A stretch of DNA of 64,000 nt from a virus (IMGVR_UViG_3300042904_000085:26117-90116), one strand, 5' to 3'; positions 37,307 to 46,236 are shown, numbered from the stretch's first letter. Numbers and translations are program-made. The notes: a model not told the origin generated them from the letters alone.

Positions 37307-37451
37307 GTGTGCCTTCTGCTCCTGGCAGTTGACACATCGGGTCCAAAATGACAGTGGCAGCTTCTCTCGACTTTGGCGTTGCACATTGTGCAATCGAGAA
37401 ATAGCTGCCACTTCGTTCGCCGGTCCTGACCACTCTCAGTCGTCTAGGTAA
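37263..37451 (+). CDS. zinc-ribbon miniprotein at the convergence point
   Basis: A 62-aa protein with a classic two-knuckle ribbon: CAFC (about residue 16) and CTLC (about residue 40). The CTLC codons contain palindrome copy 7, and the second half of the gene is one large inverted repeat. It faces minus-strand genes and overlaps the first of them by 16 bp. Confidence 0.6.
   Translation: MPPSPRPTDSPRRTKCAFCSWQLTHRVQNDSGSFSRLWRCTLCNREIAATSFAGPDHSQSSR
37353..37412. repeat. nested inverted repeats with dispersed palindrome copy 7 at the apex
   Basis: AGTGGCAGCT (37353-37362) pairs with AGCTGCCACT (37403-37412); inside, TCTCGA (37365) pairs with TCGAGA (37394); the loop contains TTGCACATTGTGCAA (37379-37393). 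It lies where plus- and minus-strand transcription meet. There is no T-run on either side, so it may be a rho-independent block only in part, or a protein-binding site. Confidence 0.8.
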
Positions 37452-37609
37452 TCCTCCCAGTCCTCTTCGATTGCTAGGCATATCGTCCCGTCAGCATATG
37501 ACCGGATGCATAGGCTAGTAGGAATCGAGCCGCGCTCTATCGGCCACTGGTGAAGCGTGTACCGCTCCTCCACACTGACCGTTCCATGGGCTGCTGGTTT
37601 GTCATCCAT
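37436..37609 (-). CDS. hypothetical protein
   Basis: A 57-aa acidic protein (ends E-E-D-W-E-D-Y-L-D-D). It overlaps the upstream minus-strand gene by 8 bp and the plus-strand zinc ribbon by 16 bp. Not recognised. Confidence 0.55.
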   Translation of the reverse strand: MDDKPAAHGTVSVEERYTLHQWPIERGSIPTSLCIRSYADGTICLAIEEDWEDYLDD

Positions 37610-37730
37610 GACGTCCTTCCCGTAGGCGCTTAGCCTTCTCGCTAAGCTTGGTTAGCTTCTCGACAAGCTCCTGATCGCGTTGCGGCTGCCGCCAGATTCG
37701 CAGGAGTGTCTTGAACAGACGAACAACCAC
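37602..37730 (-). CDS. small basic helical protein
   Basis: A 42-aa protein from GTG 37730, with GGAGG seven bases upstream. One continuous basic helix (F-K-T-L-L-R-I-W-R, then K-L-T-K-L-S-E-K-A-K). Could bind nucleic acid or membrane. Function unknown. Confidence 0.5.
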   Translation of the reverse strand: MVVRLFKTLLRIWRQPQRDQELVEKLTKLSEKAKRLREGRHG

Positions 37731-37743
37731 AACGCACCTCCCA

Positions 37744-38040
37744 TTACTCTAGAGCTCCAAAAAATTCATCGTTCTTATCCAAGGGACGCCGACACCACTG
37801 GCAGATGATTACGCCTTTGAAATCGACAGGCTTATGAGGCTGTGGATCGTGGTGCTCGTTTGGTCCCTCGGCTAGGTCTGACAGGCAGTCGTCGCACCGG
37901 TCGCATGGCCACGTGCCCATAGACGACCAAGCCTGACGCCTGCCGCACTTACATCTCAGGTATCGCATGTCTGTCCTAGTCCCGTAGCTGCCAGATACTA
38001 GGAAGTGGCTGCCGGGATGGCTTACCTGATAACTTGACAT
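37744..38040 (-). CDS. zinc-binding protein ending in EFFGAL
   Basis: A 98-aa protein with C-K-C-G, C-D-R-C-D-D-C and C-Q-W-C, probably two zinc sites. Its last residues N-D-E-F-F-G-A-L-E echo the N-terminal EFFxAL of the plus-strand miniprotein family, here at the C-terminus. It overlaps the next upstream gene by 19 bp. Confidence 0.6.
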   Translation of the reverse strand: MSSYQVSHPGSHFLVSGSYGTRTDMRYLRCKCGRRQAWSSMGTWPCDRCDDCLSDLAEGPNEHHDPQPHKPVDFKGVIICQWCRRPLDKNDEFFGALE

Positions 38041-38765
38041 CCGACACGGATACCAAGCGCTCTCAGGATGCCAGGCACCTTGGCCTCGCAGCCCACGCCC
38101 TGAAGCTTGTTCTGGGTGTCTGCCAGTTCTATCCGGAGACTGCCAATTTCTGTCATCAACTCTTGGATGCGAGCATCCCGCTGCTCCACCTCATTAAAGG
38201 CTTCCTGGCGCGTTCTGATAGCCTCGGCTAGCTGACCCTTAGCCGCTAGTAGATCGTTCTCCAGGGAGGCAATACGGGCCGCTAGGACGGCTTCCTGACC
38301 ATTGCTAGTCGGAGGTAGGACCGGAGGGGTCACCGCGCCGCCTCCACAGGGCCTCGGAGCGTAGGGTGGGCCTCCCAAGTCGCGCCATTCCCACACTAGG
38401 TGCCCAGGTGCCCCGTCCCTTAGGGGACTGAACGGATGGCTGTAATAGCCGAGGTCGTCAGGCTGGGCGGTCGGCAGGAAGATGCGGCCAGCGATTCGCC
38501 CGCCGCCGCCAATCTGCTGTGTCAGCCCGTAGTAGCCATTGTCGGTAGGCACGACATTGGGATGGTAGCCAGCCGGCAACCCAGAGGCGCGAAGCACCTC
38601 AGCGAAGTCATCTGCAGGCTGGCCCTCCTCCCTACCAATGAGGCTGAAGAAGTAAGCCTTCGGATCGCTAAGGACGCCATTGTGGCAGCCAGGCACCTGA
38701 GCACTGGCCACGGTTGCACATTGTGCAAAGATCGCAGCGAGCATGAATGTCTTAAAGTAGTTCAT
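38022..38765 (-). CDS. exported protein with C-terminal coiled coil
   Basis: A 247-aa protein with a signal peptide (M-N-Y-F-K-T-F-M-L-A-A, cleavage after A-S-A), a globular domain with F-S-L-I-G-R-E-E-G and G-Y-Y-G-L-T-Q-Q, a Pro-rich linker, and a coiled coil (about 155-225, I-A-S-L-E-N-D-L-L-A). The second half looks like a periplasmic spanin or Rz-type helix. It lies in the lysis neighbourhood, so a lysis role is plausible. Confidence 0.6.
   Translation of the reverse strand: MNYFKTFMLAAIFAQCATVASAQVPGCHNGVLSDPKAYFFSLIGREEGQPADDFAEVLRASGLPAGYHPNVVPTDNGYYGLTQQIGGGGRIAGRIFLPTAQPDDLGYYSHPFSPLRDGAPGHLVWEWRDLGGPPYAPRPCGGGAVTPPVLPPTSNGQEAVLAARIASLENDLLAAKGQLAEAIRTRQEAFNEVEQRDARIQELMTEIGSLRIELADTQNKLQGVGCEAKVPGILRALGIRVGCQVIR
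38714..38728. repeat. dispersed palindrome, copy 8
   Basis: TTGCACATTGTGCAA, exact, inside the signal-peptide codons of the exported protein and read in a frame giving F-A-Q-C-A. Confidence 0.85.
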
Positions 38766-39285
38766 TGTCTGCCTCGTACTCGTTTGAGAGCGCTTCTAGA
38801 TCGGCCTCCTCAAGTCGTAGGCGGCGAAGCTCGAAGTTCTCAATTCGTTTAATCCAGTTGCAGTTAGCGCACAGAAGCTGATACCTACCGTCGGTATCGT
38901 TCAGCGCCCTAAGATATATTGCGTAATGCCCAATAGCTCTGCGCTCCTCAGCGCCATCGCCGTGAACATGATCCAGCTGGAGTACGCGAGGATCATTAAA
39001 CGGACAGCGGTTGCATTTATTTCCATATTTCTCTAACACCTTGTGTCGTAGTGTTCGGCGGTAAGAGTTTAGCCTCTCTTTGTTTTCTGCTTTGTGCCTA
39101 GAGGCGTATCGCCTTGCACCAGTTCGTGTCTTATCCTTGTCTCGCTTTACCTTTCCGGCATTGTATCTGGAACGGTTGTAGGAGTTAACGCACGACTTAC
39201 ACCACGTACTGATCCTTCTTGTATTACTTAAGAACGAGAATTCTGATTCAAACTTGCTCGTTCCGCATTTAGTGCATTTCCTCAT
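38752..39285 (-). CDS. HNH endonuclease with N-terminal zinc ribbon
   Basis: A 177-aa protein. The first 35 residues are a Cys4 ribbon (C-T-K-C ... W-C-K-S-C), the middle is very basic, and the C-terminal HNH core reads K-C-N-R-C-P-F, LQLDHVHGDG and L-C-A-N-C-N-W-I-K-R. Typical of phage homing nucleases. It is inserted between an exported protein and an esterase-like gene. Confidence 0.85.
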   Translation of the reverse strand: MRKCTKCGTSKFESEFSFLSNTRRISTWCKSCVNSYNRSRYNAGKVKRDKDKTRTGARRYASRHKAENKERLNSYRRTLRHKVLEKYGNKCNRCPFNDPRVLQLDHVHGDGAEERRAIGHYAIYLRALNDTDGRYQLLCANCNWIKRIENFELRRLRLEEADLEALSNEYEADNELL

Positions 39286-39944
39286 CGCAGTCTGTCAATG
39301 ACCCCCAGATCTAGCCACTTGCTAAACTTGTCAGGCTCTCTCAGGATGTCCGAGTGCCCGCAGTGGTCGCAGGCAGTGTTCCTATCCGCCCGATAGGCCT
39401 TGCGCTCGCCGCCCACCCTGCCATCACCGAACTGCCCTGCAATCTGGATAGAGTCGTCGCCGGTAGGGTCATAGAGATGTTCCCAATATGAAATGTGAGG
39501 CCTCGCCTTAGCGGTCTGAGCATCCATGTCAGCCCTGAGCGGGCTGGCCACGCTAATCAGTTTGTTGACTGGGCAGGGCTTGTCGTTCTTGCGAGGGCCG
39601 CCAACGGCATACAGCACGACCTGGAGTCCGTGGCTGTGAGCGATAATGTTGCGGTCCTTCAAGGGGATGCTGGCTAGGTAGTAGCGAAGAGCTCGCCCGC
39701 CGGCGCGCCAGTCTCGGTGCTCCTTACTGCCGAACCAGTTCTGCGGGAGCCAACCGAACGCGCCATCGAGATCACCTGACCATTCGAACGGCTCTGCCGG
39801 GTCGAATAGGATGATGCCGTGGCTGTTGAGGAACTGAATGAAGGGATGCTCGGCCTCGTACCAGTGCTTGTAGTGCGGTGGCGGGGTGTCTTCGTTGCAG
39901 AAGCCGCTGGTGCCGAATACGGGGATAACCTTGACGATGCCCAT
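39282..39944 (-). CDS. alpha/beta-hydrolase-fold protein
   Basis: A 220-aa protein with a lipase-type nucleophile elbow N-I-I-A-H-S-H-G (G-x-S-x-G variant with His at the first position), preceded by a helix (Y-Y-L-A-S-I-P-L). Downstream acidic and His residues could complete the triad. It sits next to the endolysin, where some phages keep cell-wall or outer-membrane esterases. Substrate unknown. Confidence 0.6.
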   Translation of the reverse strand: MGIVKVIPVFGTSGFCNEDTPPPHYKHWYEAEHPFIQFLNSHGIILFDPAEPFEWSGDLDGAFGWLPQNWFGSKEHRDWRAGGRALRYYLASIPLKDRNIIAHSHGLQVVLYAVGGPRKNDKPCPVNKLISVASPLRADMDAQTAKARPHISYWEHLYDPTGDDSIQIAGQFGDGRVGGERKAYRADRNTACDHCGHSDILREPDKFSKWLDLGVIDRLR

Positions 39945-39983
39945 GAGGGATGCTGGGGCCGAACCCAGCCCTCGTGTTACCGA

Positions 39984-40223
39984 CTACAGGAACTTGATGT
40001 CCCGTGTGCCGTCTAGACCTTCCTCCAGCTCGATGTTCAGCTGGGGCTGCAGCTTGGCGAAGATTTCTGGCCTAATCTGAATTGCCAAGCGGCCACGTTT
40101 CGTGCGATACAGAACACCCTTCGATGAGAGCAGCGCGTTGCGAACACGGGCGCCGCGAGGTGTGTCGATGATGTCGTTGACGTCGATTGCAATTACTCGA
40201 GACTCTGTCGATTTATCAAACAC
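39984..40223 (-). CDS. hypothetical protein
   Basis: A 79-aa protein from GTG 40223; a longer reading to 40307 would overlap the endolysin by 76 bp and is less likely. It has I-A-I-D-V-N-D-I-I-D and a basic middle (L-Y-R-T-K-R-G-R). Not recognised. Confidence 0.5.
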   Translation of the reverse strand: MFDKSTESRVIAIDVNDIIDTPRGARVRNALLSSKGVLYRTKRGRLAIQIRPEIFAKLQPQLNIELEEGLDGTRDIKFL

Positions 40224-40231
40224 TGAGATAC

Positions 40232-40702
40232 CTAGACCGTTGCTAGCAGCGTGTCCATCGCTAGCCACACTGCGCGAATCCCGCCTGCTTGATAGTGCTG
40301 TTGGCACTCCTTGACCGACATGCCAGGCAGTTCAACATGCGGTTTGTCTACGAACTTCCAGTCCCCACCCCACGCCAAGCCAACAGCCTTGGCAGCATCG
40401 CCAATCTCTGACCAGACGCTATCCTTGGCAACCCAGTCAGGCTTGCCAGCCACGTAGGGACACACGTCTACGGCCAAGCCGTAGTTGTGATTCGACTCGC
40501 CACCCTTGGCCTTGGTGACGATCTTGCCAGGCGCTGTTCGGCCCTTGGCATACAGGGCATCCTGCTCTGCAAAGGTTCGCAGGCCCTGAACGACTTCTAT
40601 CTGGATGCTGTAGTTGTCCATCAAGGCTTCTGCCATCTGATAGACCCTGCTAGCGAGCACAGGATGAACCTGCTCCAGCCTCTTGATAGATGTCTTAGTC
40701 AC
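40232..40702 (-). CDS. endolysin, M15-family L-alanyl-D-glutamate-type peptidase
   Basis: A 156-aa cell-wall peptidase that cuts peptidoglycan cross-bridges at the end of infection. Signatures: V-V-Q-G-L-R-T-F-A-E-Q-D, SNHNYGLAVDV (zinc His and Asp), G-D-W-K and PHVEL (third zinc His and catalytic Glu). Size matches T5-like M15 endolysins. No signal peptide, so a holin is needed. Confidence 0.9.
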   Translation of the reverse strand: MTKTSIKRLEQVHPVLASRVYQMAEALMDNYSIQIEVVQGLRTFAEQDALYAKGRTAPGKIVTKAKGGESNHNYGLAVDVCPYVAGKPDWVAKDSVWSEIGDAAKAVGLAWGGDWKFVDKPHVELPGMSVKECQQHYQAGGIRAVWLAMDTLLATV

Positions 40703-41234
40703 GCGAGTTCATGACCTCGTGGAACAACTCGGTGCCGGCAATCGCGAGGTCGCCAACTCCCCTGTTGTTCTTGATGTAGTAGTCGTACGGATAGTCATCG
40801 AGCTGGACTTCCGTAATGTGGTTTGGATCCCTGTCAGCCGTTACGAAGACAGTTCCGTCAGGGTTATAGCGAGTCACGTTCACCATGACACCGCCGACAG
40901 ACCTGATAAACTCGGCCTCGTTGGTCTGCCTGACATCGGTCACTAGGGCAACCGGCGGCCGCATCTCCTCGATGAACCAGTAGAGCGCCTTAATCCAGAC
41001 CAGAGGGTCAGCCCTGCGAAGGTCCTGTCCGACGAACTGCAGGAGGCTGCCATCCTTCTTGGTCATGCCGTAGCTTGACCGGCAGACAGCCTTGAGAGCA
41101 TCTGCAAACGCGAACCGGCGAACCTGTCGAGGGTGCATCGAGACGATCCCCTCGGCTACTGTGTCCTTGCCGTGCCTAGCCTTGTGACCAAGGCCGATGA
41201 ACGTGACGCCTGGAATTGGCGCGAACTCAGCCAA
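40695..41234 (-). CDS. deoxynucleoside monophosphate kinase
   Basis: A 179-aa kinase that phosphorylates dNMPs. P-loop variant L-G-H-K-A-R-H-G-K-D-T, and F-A-F-A-D-A-L-K and V-A-L-V-T-D-V-R-Q-T-N-E-A (base and lid region), match phage dNMP kinases. It supports the ThyX/deaminase route. 8-bp overlap with the endolysin. Confidence 0.85.
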   Translation of the reverse strand: MAEFAPIPGVTFIGLGHKARHGKDTVAEGIVSMHPRQVRRFAFADALKAVCRSSYGMTKKDGSLLQFVGQDLRRADPLVWIKALYWFIEEMRPPVALVTDVRQTNEAEFIRSVGGVMVNVTRYNPDGTVFVTADRDPNHITEVQLDDYPYDYYIKNNRGVGDLAIAGTELFHEVMNSRD

Positions 41235-41424
41235 GGTCTTTGGTCATCCAGTGAATGTCGATGTCCCAGTCGTTGAGTTCCTTGCCAGGCAACACTTTCA
41301 CTAAATCTAGCGGCTTGAACTTCTTAGCGGCTTCCTCTGCTTCTGCGAACGAGTTTGCCGTTACGTCAACTCCCACCTGAAGCACGACTTTAAACGTTAC
41401 GTGAACTTTCTGTTTCTCTGCCAT
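41227..41424 (-). CDS. hypothetical protein
   Basis: A 65-aa protein with a strand (V-H-V-T-F-K-V-V-L-Q-V-G-V) and a helix (F-A-E-A-E-E-A-A-K-K), coupled to both neighbours. Not recognised. Confidence 0.6.
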   Translation of the reverse strand: MAEKQKVHVTFKVVLQVGVDVTANSFAEAEEAAKKFKPLDLVKVLPGKELNDWDIDIHWMTKDLG

Positions 41425-42215
41425 TAGCCCTTGTAAACCTTGCCATTTACCGCAAAGCGGTTGTTAGTAATAACGACTACGGAGTCGTTGTAGGACCCGT
41501 CTGGGAAGATGTAGCCGTAGAGGAAGCCTGTGAGCCAGCTGTTAGGCGCGCTTCTGCCATAGCCAGGAGCCTTTTTGCAAAGGCACGGCACAGCGATCGA
41601 AGTGCGGGCGTCTGTAATATCAATAGCGCTAATCTTCGTAGCACTCTGAAAAGTGTGGAAATGGCCATAGCGGATCGACCTTTCGTAGGCGAGGATGGCG
41701 GCATTCGCGTGGTAGCGCCCGCCCAACGTGTCGCCGTGCATGAAGTGCAGCTTGCCAATCTTGGCAACGCCGCCCTGAGGGATGACCGTCCAGCCGGACT
41801 CTGTCAGCCCGAGGAGCTGGTCGATGTCGACAATGCCTTCCAGACCTGGGTAGTCCTCGAGGAGGTCTAGGAGAAAGCGCTCATGATTGCCAAGGATGAT
41901 GATCTTCTGGGCGTCACCGGCCACTTCGTTGATAGGAGCGAGGAGGCCGTCCTTGGCGTGGCGGGTATCCTCGACAACGCGAAGCCCCTCGATGGACTTG
42001 CGCTTGCTCTTGTTCCAATGGGAAACGGCGCCCAGATCGAGCAGGTCGCCACCGTGAATGAAGATGTCTGGCTTGAAATCCGAGGCGAACTGCAGGACCG
42101 CGTCAATCGCCCGCGCGTCGTGCATCTCGACCTTCTTGCCCTGCTTATTCTCAGACCCGTAGTGCGTGTCGGTGATGAAAATAAACTTCTTGGGCTCCTT
42201 GTTCTTTTCTGCCAA
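41424..42215 (-). CDS. calcineurin-like metallophosphoesterase
   Basis: A 263-aa enzyme with the full metal-ligand series: ITDTHYG, HGGDLLD, ILGNHERF, F-M-H-G-D-T and Y-G-H-F-H. Relatives act on nucleotides, DNA or protein phosphates. Its place among nucleotide genes suggests a nucleotide or DNA substrate, unproven. Confidence 0.88.
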   Translation of the reverse strand: MAEKNKEPKKFIFITDTHYGSENKQGKKVEMHDARAIDAVLQFASDFKPDIFIHGGDLLDLGAVSHWNKSKRKSIEGLRVVEDTRHAKDGLLAPINEVAGDAQKIIILGNHERFLLDLLEDYPGLEGIVDIDQLLGLTESGWTVIPQGGVAKIGKLHFMHGDTLGGRYHANAAILAYERSIRYGHFHTFQSATKISAIDITDARTSIAVPCLCKKAPGYGRSAPNSWLTGFLYGYIFPDGSYNDSVVVITNNRFAVNGKVYKG

Positions 42216-42217
42216 GT

Positions 42218-42547
42218 TTAGGTAACCTTTAGAAGGCGCTTAAGCGCGTGATATCTATCAGCGCCTAGCCGTTCCTTGATGAGACGATAGAGGCCTGTCT
42301 TCCAACTGACGTGAATGTCAGCCGAGGCAATCATGAACAGCAGACTAGCGATCTGGTCGTCGTCAAAACGAGCATGGTCGAAGGTCTTGCAGTTCAGGCT
42401 GATGATGGCGTCATACAACTTGGCCCCGCGAAGGTCAGCCGAGAACAACGTCTTGTTGCTCAGGTCCTGACCTCGCAGGTCCTCATCGCGTAGAATCGCA
42501 CCCACCAGGTCATCGTCCTTGTGGATTTTCACACTCACAGAATACAC
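42218..42547 (-). CDS. pentapeptide-repeat-like protein
   Basis: A 109-aa protein. Residues 20-50 run as D-L-R-G-Q, D-L-S-N-K, T-L-F-S-A, D-L-R-G-A, matching a short pentapeptide-repeat beta helix; the rest is helical. GTG start lies in a CACAGAAT/ATTCTGTG dyad that also resembles a weak promoter, so initiation may be at a later GTG. Confidence 0.6.
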   Translation of the reverse strand: MYSVSVKIHKDDDLVGAILRDEDLRGQDLSNKTLFSADLRGAKLYDAIISLNCKTFDHARFDDDQIASLLFMIASADIHVSWKTGLYRLIKERLGADRYHALKRLLKVT

Positions 42548-42591
42548 GAGGATTCTGTGGGTTTTGCCCTATTTGATTAGGTATGGGAGGG

Positions 42592-45500
42592 CTAAATCGC
42601 GCGCCAGCCGGTATTACCGGTGCCCGATTCCTTCACATAAAGGGTAGTGCTCGTGCCGCCGGCCGTGTTCAGGTAGATCGAACCAGGCGGTGCCGTCACG
42701 GTGCCTTCCGGTGTGCCAGTTCCCTGCAGGATCTGTCCTGAAGCGGCTGCCGAATACGCTGCGATAGGCACGCTATTCTGTTGCGTTCCCTCTACGCCCA
42801 ATAGGTTATAGGTGTTCACAGCAATGTCAGACATGTAAGTCACGTCAGGCAGGAACACTGTTACATAGTTGGTCGAGATGGTCACCTCTGTTCCGGTTGG
42901 CGCAATCTCATTCGTTACGCCATCACCTTTGAATATGATAGGCGCACCAGCGTAGCTTCCGTTGCGAATGATGTATCCCGCTAGGTCCGAGTCGTCGTCA
43001 GGTATAGGGATCACCACGGTGGTTCCCTCTGCCCTCACGACTGCTGACGCTTCGCTCATGACGATGTTGTTGGTGCGAGGATATCGGACCCTGAATACTG
43101 CGCTCTGTTTAGAGTATCGGTATTCTCCAGTTTCGCTGTTGAAGCTAAACGGCCTAGCGTAGAACGTCTCGTCCTTCTGCGACCGGGTGAATTCGAACGT
43201 AGTCGTAAACCTTCCCCAGTAGTTCGGCTGACCCCAGCCTGTATCGTCCTTGCGGACTTCGATGCCGTCAGCCCCAGGCGGAAGACCTGCTACCGCGACT
43301 GAAGCTACAAGGTGGTCGGCAGTGAACAGGTAGTTCGTAAGATTTGGTGGATTCGGTAGTCCGTCAACGATGTCAGCCAGCTCGTCAGCGTCATCCACCG
43401 AGATGACTGGATCCTCAAGACTGGTCCTTCGCTTGAGCAGCAGCTCACGCAAGACAGTCTCGTATCTAGTGACGGGTCCGAATGTGACGTCAAACCGGTA
43501 AGCATTCTTACCAAGGAATGCGCTATTGATAGTCCTGAGAGTCACCCACTCGTCAATCTGGCTATCTGGCAAATCGATCCGTAGCCTGACAGCGTCACCA
43601 GGCATTGGCCAGATTCTCAGTTCTGTCGGCGTGCCCTCCACGGCCTCGAAGGAATATGATCCTTCGTAGTGCGAGGACTGGTTGTCGAGCAGATACGCTT
43701 GCGCCAAGGCAAGACACTCGTCAGAGTTGCGAGGCGTCGGGTTGATGTCGTCAGCCCGGATAATCTTCTGCCGCACTCCGTCGTCCCTGAACAGCGCCTT
43801 CTCGGCAGCAATCGACTCTGTGTTGCGCACACGGGCCGACGCCTGCTGCTTGCGGTAGTAAGTGATCTCGATTTCAGATCCAGACTTTGGAATCGTAATC
43901 ACCTGAGGCACTGACTCTCGAGACTTCGTGTATAGCTCAGCAATCTGCGCCGGCGTCAGTACCACTCCCCTGAACAGAGCAACCTCGTCTAGCGCACCGA
44001 AGAACGTCCCGCCAGTGGTTGACACGCCGTTATAGAACTGTCCCATGCAACACGCAGCGACATGGTTAGTCATGCTAATAGACGCACCGGCATCCGGTTG
44101 ACCGTCTATATACAGCGAGGTGAGCGGGTCGTTGTGTGTCCAGACGACGTTGTGCCACGCACCATCTGCCAGTCCTGTCCGGATCGACGGCACCAGCGCT
44201 GAGGCCGCGCTCGCGCCACCAGTCCTCAGGAATAGCTGTCCATTGCTGATAAATATCTCACGTCCGAGGTCGCCAGTATCCCTAGTCGTCCATAGAATCT
44301 GCTCAGCGCTATCATTGACGGGAGTCCTGAACCAGAACGAAACAGTGAACTGTGAGCCCATCTGAATCTGGTTCGCCATGATAACGTTGGTAGCGTAGGT
44401 AAAACCTAGCGCCGTTCCACCCTCACCGATGGCACCTTCCTGACCGAAGACAGGTGCCGTCAACTGTCCGTAGCCACCGTTATCGGCCTGGAAGGCATTA
44501 CCAGATGAATCATAGGCGAACAGTCCAGACGTCTCCTCAAACCTTAGGTAGTGTGAGGGCTGGTAGCGCTTAATAAGGCTCGTATATGATACGTCCTTCA
44601 GTGGGGACTCAGACGCATACCAGTTCAGTTTGCCTTTGCCGTCGTCTACCGTAATCTCGCATCGGCCGCCATCCAGATACGACCCGATCTTCGTAGTCTT
44701 TCCGTTCACCGTGACGATGGCCTGCTGAGGCCTCGAGACACGGACGAAGTTCATCACGAAGTGGGCGTCCTGGCTGATTAGCGGCGTATACAGTGCGAAC
44801 GGTTCTGGGGACTGGTCCGTCAGCATTGCCAGCACTTCCCTCGTGGCCGATGTCACGTTCTCTTCGTCGTCGTTGTTGATCTCCTCGACCTGCCACGACA
44901 CCGTAGAGTAGGGGTAGAAGTTATTCGTGATGGAGGCCGAAAACCAGTTCGACGTGCTGTATGCCTGCCCCTGCCCATACGGACGTTTGATGTGCAGAAA
45001 CTTCCGAAGGATGTAGTGCCTTGACTTCTTGAACCAGTAGACCTGAGGCTGAATGGCTCCATTGAATACTGGCTGAAGCAGACCCCATTCCGATGTCGTC
45101 GTGAACAGGTTCATATACCAGCCGGCGAACATGTTCGCAGTGCTGACAGTGTCTGATGTGTGCAGGCCTCCTAGGTACGCCACGCCCGCAGCTGTGCTGG
45201 GATTGAAATAGATCTCGCCGTCGCGGCACTCTATCACTCCCGCTAGTTCGATGGGCTTTACAGCACGCAGAAATGTTGTGAACGTTCCAAGGCCTTCCCC
45301 GCCAACGATGTTCAGAGCGCCATCGAATGGCTGGATGAAATTCGATGGGTCCTCTACTTCCCAGGTTCCAGAGTCCAGTGAGCCTGTCAGATCGTCATCG
45401 ATGATCTTGTTCTCTTCTAGGCCGAATGGTTCGAAGGCAAGGTTATGGAATCCCTGATAGCCGTCTGAGACGAACTTCTCAGTGACGACGTCTGCTGGCT

Positions 45501-46236
45501 CATCCTCGCCAAAGACTGTCACGTCGTTGACGATGTCCTTGGATACGCGCCTAACGGTTGCCACGTATGGCACCCACCTAGGATCGTCTTCGTCAATGGT
45601 CAGGTTATAAAGCGGATCTCCGGTCGAGTTTACCTCATCCTGTGGTCCATAGTAGAGTAGGCTCTCCAGAACCCAACAGGCGAAGCCATCAGCCTTGGCG
45701 AAGTCAGCTGCAACGTCCGACCACTTCTTGTCCGTGTCAACCTCGTAAAGCATCTCCAGGCCGCCGTCTGACACGCCTGACAGGTCATAGGGAACCTGGT
45801 CAGGGAACATGCGACGAATCAGGTCTGACAGAATGAACCCGCGAGTTTTGTTGACATACGTGACTGGCGGCAGTCTATGGATATTGGCTAGATATTCCTC
45901 AGACGTGCAAGTCAGGTCGTAGCCCCACTGGACGGAACCGTCGGGGGCTTCACCCATTACGGTAGGCTCAGGCTCCTCTGTAACGTAGCCTGTGAACAGA
46001 ACGCCATCGGTCGTGAGTCGGTGGCGCCTATCCCACGTAGTATCCACGAACTTGACAAACGCACCTCTCCTAGGAGCTACCCAGTTGGCTAGCTCAGGAA
46101 GGCGGGCGACCCTGAAGTTGAACACCTGAGGAAGGTTCATCTCGTGCTGCACGAACCCATCCGGATCCTCTATGAACTTGGAGAAGTCCCTCAGGCCCCA
46201 CCCGTCTCGATTGTCAAGATACAGATACTGTGCCAT
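42592..46236 (-). CDS. tail-tip/minor tail protein with LamG domain
   Basis: A 1214-aa virion protein, the last in the tail block. The N-terminal 250 residues look like a tail-hub domain (G-W-G-L-R-D-F-S-K-F at the start). About residues 580-800 form a concanavalin/LamG jelly-roll (F-T-V-S-F-W-F-R-T, D-G-A-W-H-N-V-V-W, L-Y-I-D-G-Q), a sugar-binding fold. FN3-like segments follow, and the end (G-T-V-T-A-P-P-G-S-I-Y-L-N) is typical of fibre tips. Probably receptor binding. Confidence 0.8.
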   Translation of the reverse strand: MAQYLYLDNRDGWGLRDFSKFIEDPDGFVQHEMNLPQVFNFRVARLPELANWVAPRRGAFVKFVDTTWDRRHRLTTDGVLFTGYVTEEPEPTVMGEAPDGSVQWGYDLTCTSEEYLANIHRLPPVTYVNKTRGFILSDLIRRMFPDQVPYDLSGVSDGGLEMLYEVDTDKKWSDVAADFAKADGFACWVLESLLYYGPQDEVNSTGDPLYNLTIDEDDPRWVPYVATVRRVSKDIVNDVTVFGEDEPADVVTEKFVSDGYQGFHNLAFEPFGLEENKIIDDDLTGSLDSGTWEVEDPSNFIQPFDGALNIVGGEGLGTFTTFLRAVKPIELAGVIECRDGEIYFNPSTAAGVAYLGGLHTSDTVSTANMFAGWYMNLFTTTSEWGLLQPVFNGAIQPQVYWFKKSRHYILRKFLHIKRPYGQGQAYSTSNWFSASITNNFYPYSTVSWQVEEINNDDEENVTSATREVLAMLTDQSPEPFALYTPLISQDAHFVMNFVRVSRPQQAIVTVNGKTTKIGSYLDGGRCEITVDDGKGKLNWYASESPLKDVSYTSLIKRYQPSHYLRFEETSGLFAYDSSGNAFQADNGGYGQLTAPVFGQEGAIGEGGTALGFTYATNVIMANQIQMGSQFTVSFWFRTPVNDSAEQILWTTRDTGDLGREIFISNGQLFLRTGGASAASALVPSIRTGLADGAWHNVVWTHNDPLTSLYIDGQPDAGASISMTNHVAACCMGQFYNGVSTTGGTFFGALDEVALFRGVVLTPAQIAELYTKSRESVPQVITIPKSGSEIEITYYRKQQASARVRNTESIAAEKALFRDDGVRQKIIRADDINPTPRNSDECLALAQAYLLDNQSSHYEGSYSFEAVEGTPTELRIWPMPGDAVRLRIDLPDSQIDEWVTLRTINSAFLGKNAYRFDVTFGPVTRYETVLRELLLKRRTSLEDPVISVDDADELADIVDGLPNPPNLTNYLFTADHLVASVAVAGLPPGADGIEVRKDDTGWGQPNYWGRFTTTFEFTRSQKDETFYARPFSFNSETGEYRYSKQSAVFRVRYPRTNNIVMSEASAVVRAEGTTVVIPIPDDDSDLAGYIIRNGSYAGAPIIFKGDGVTNEIAPTGTEVTISTNYVTVFLPDVTYMSDIAVNTYNLLGVEGTQQNSVPIAAYSAAASGQILQGTGTPEGTVTAPPGSIYLNTAGGTSTTLYVKESGTGNTGWRAI

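Noticed and set aside
7539-37393. The 15-bp palindrome as a by-product of coding C-T-L/M-C zinc knuckles
   Set aside because: Copies 2, 4 and 7 do encode C-T-L/M-C-N/K, but copies 5, 6, 8 and 9 are read in other frames and 1, 3 and 10 are non-coding; another C-T-L-C (near 11250) is coded without the palindrome.
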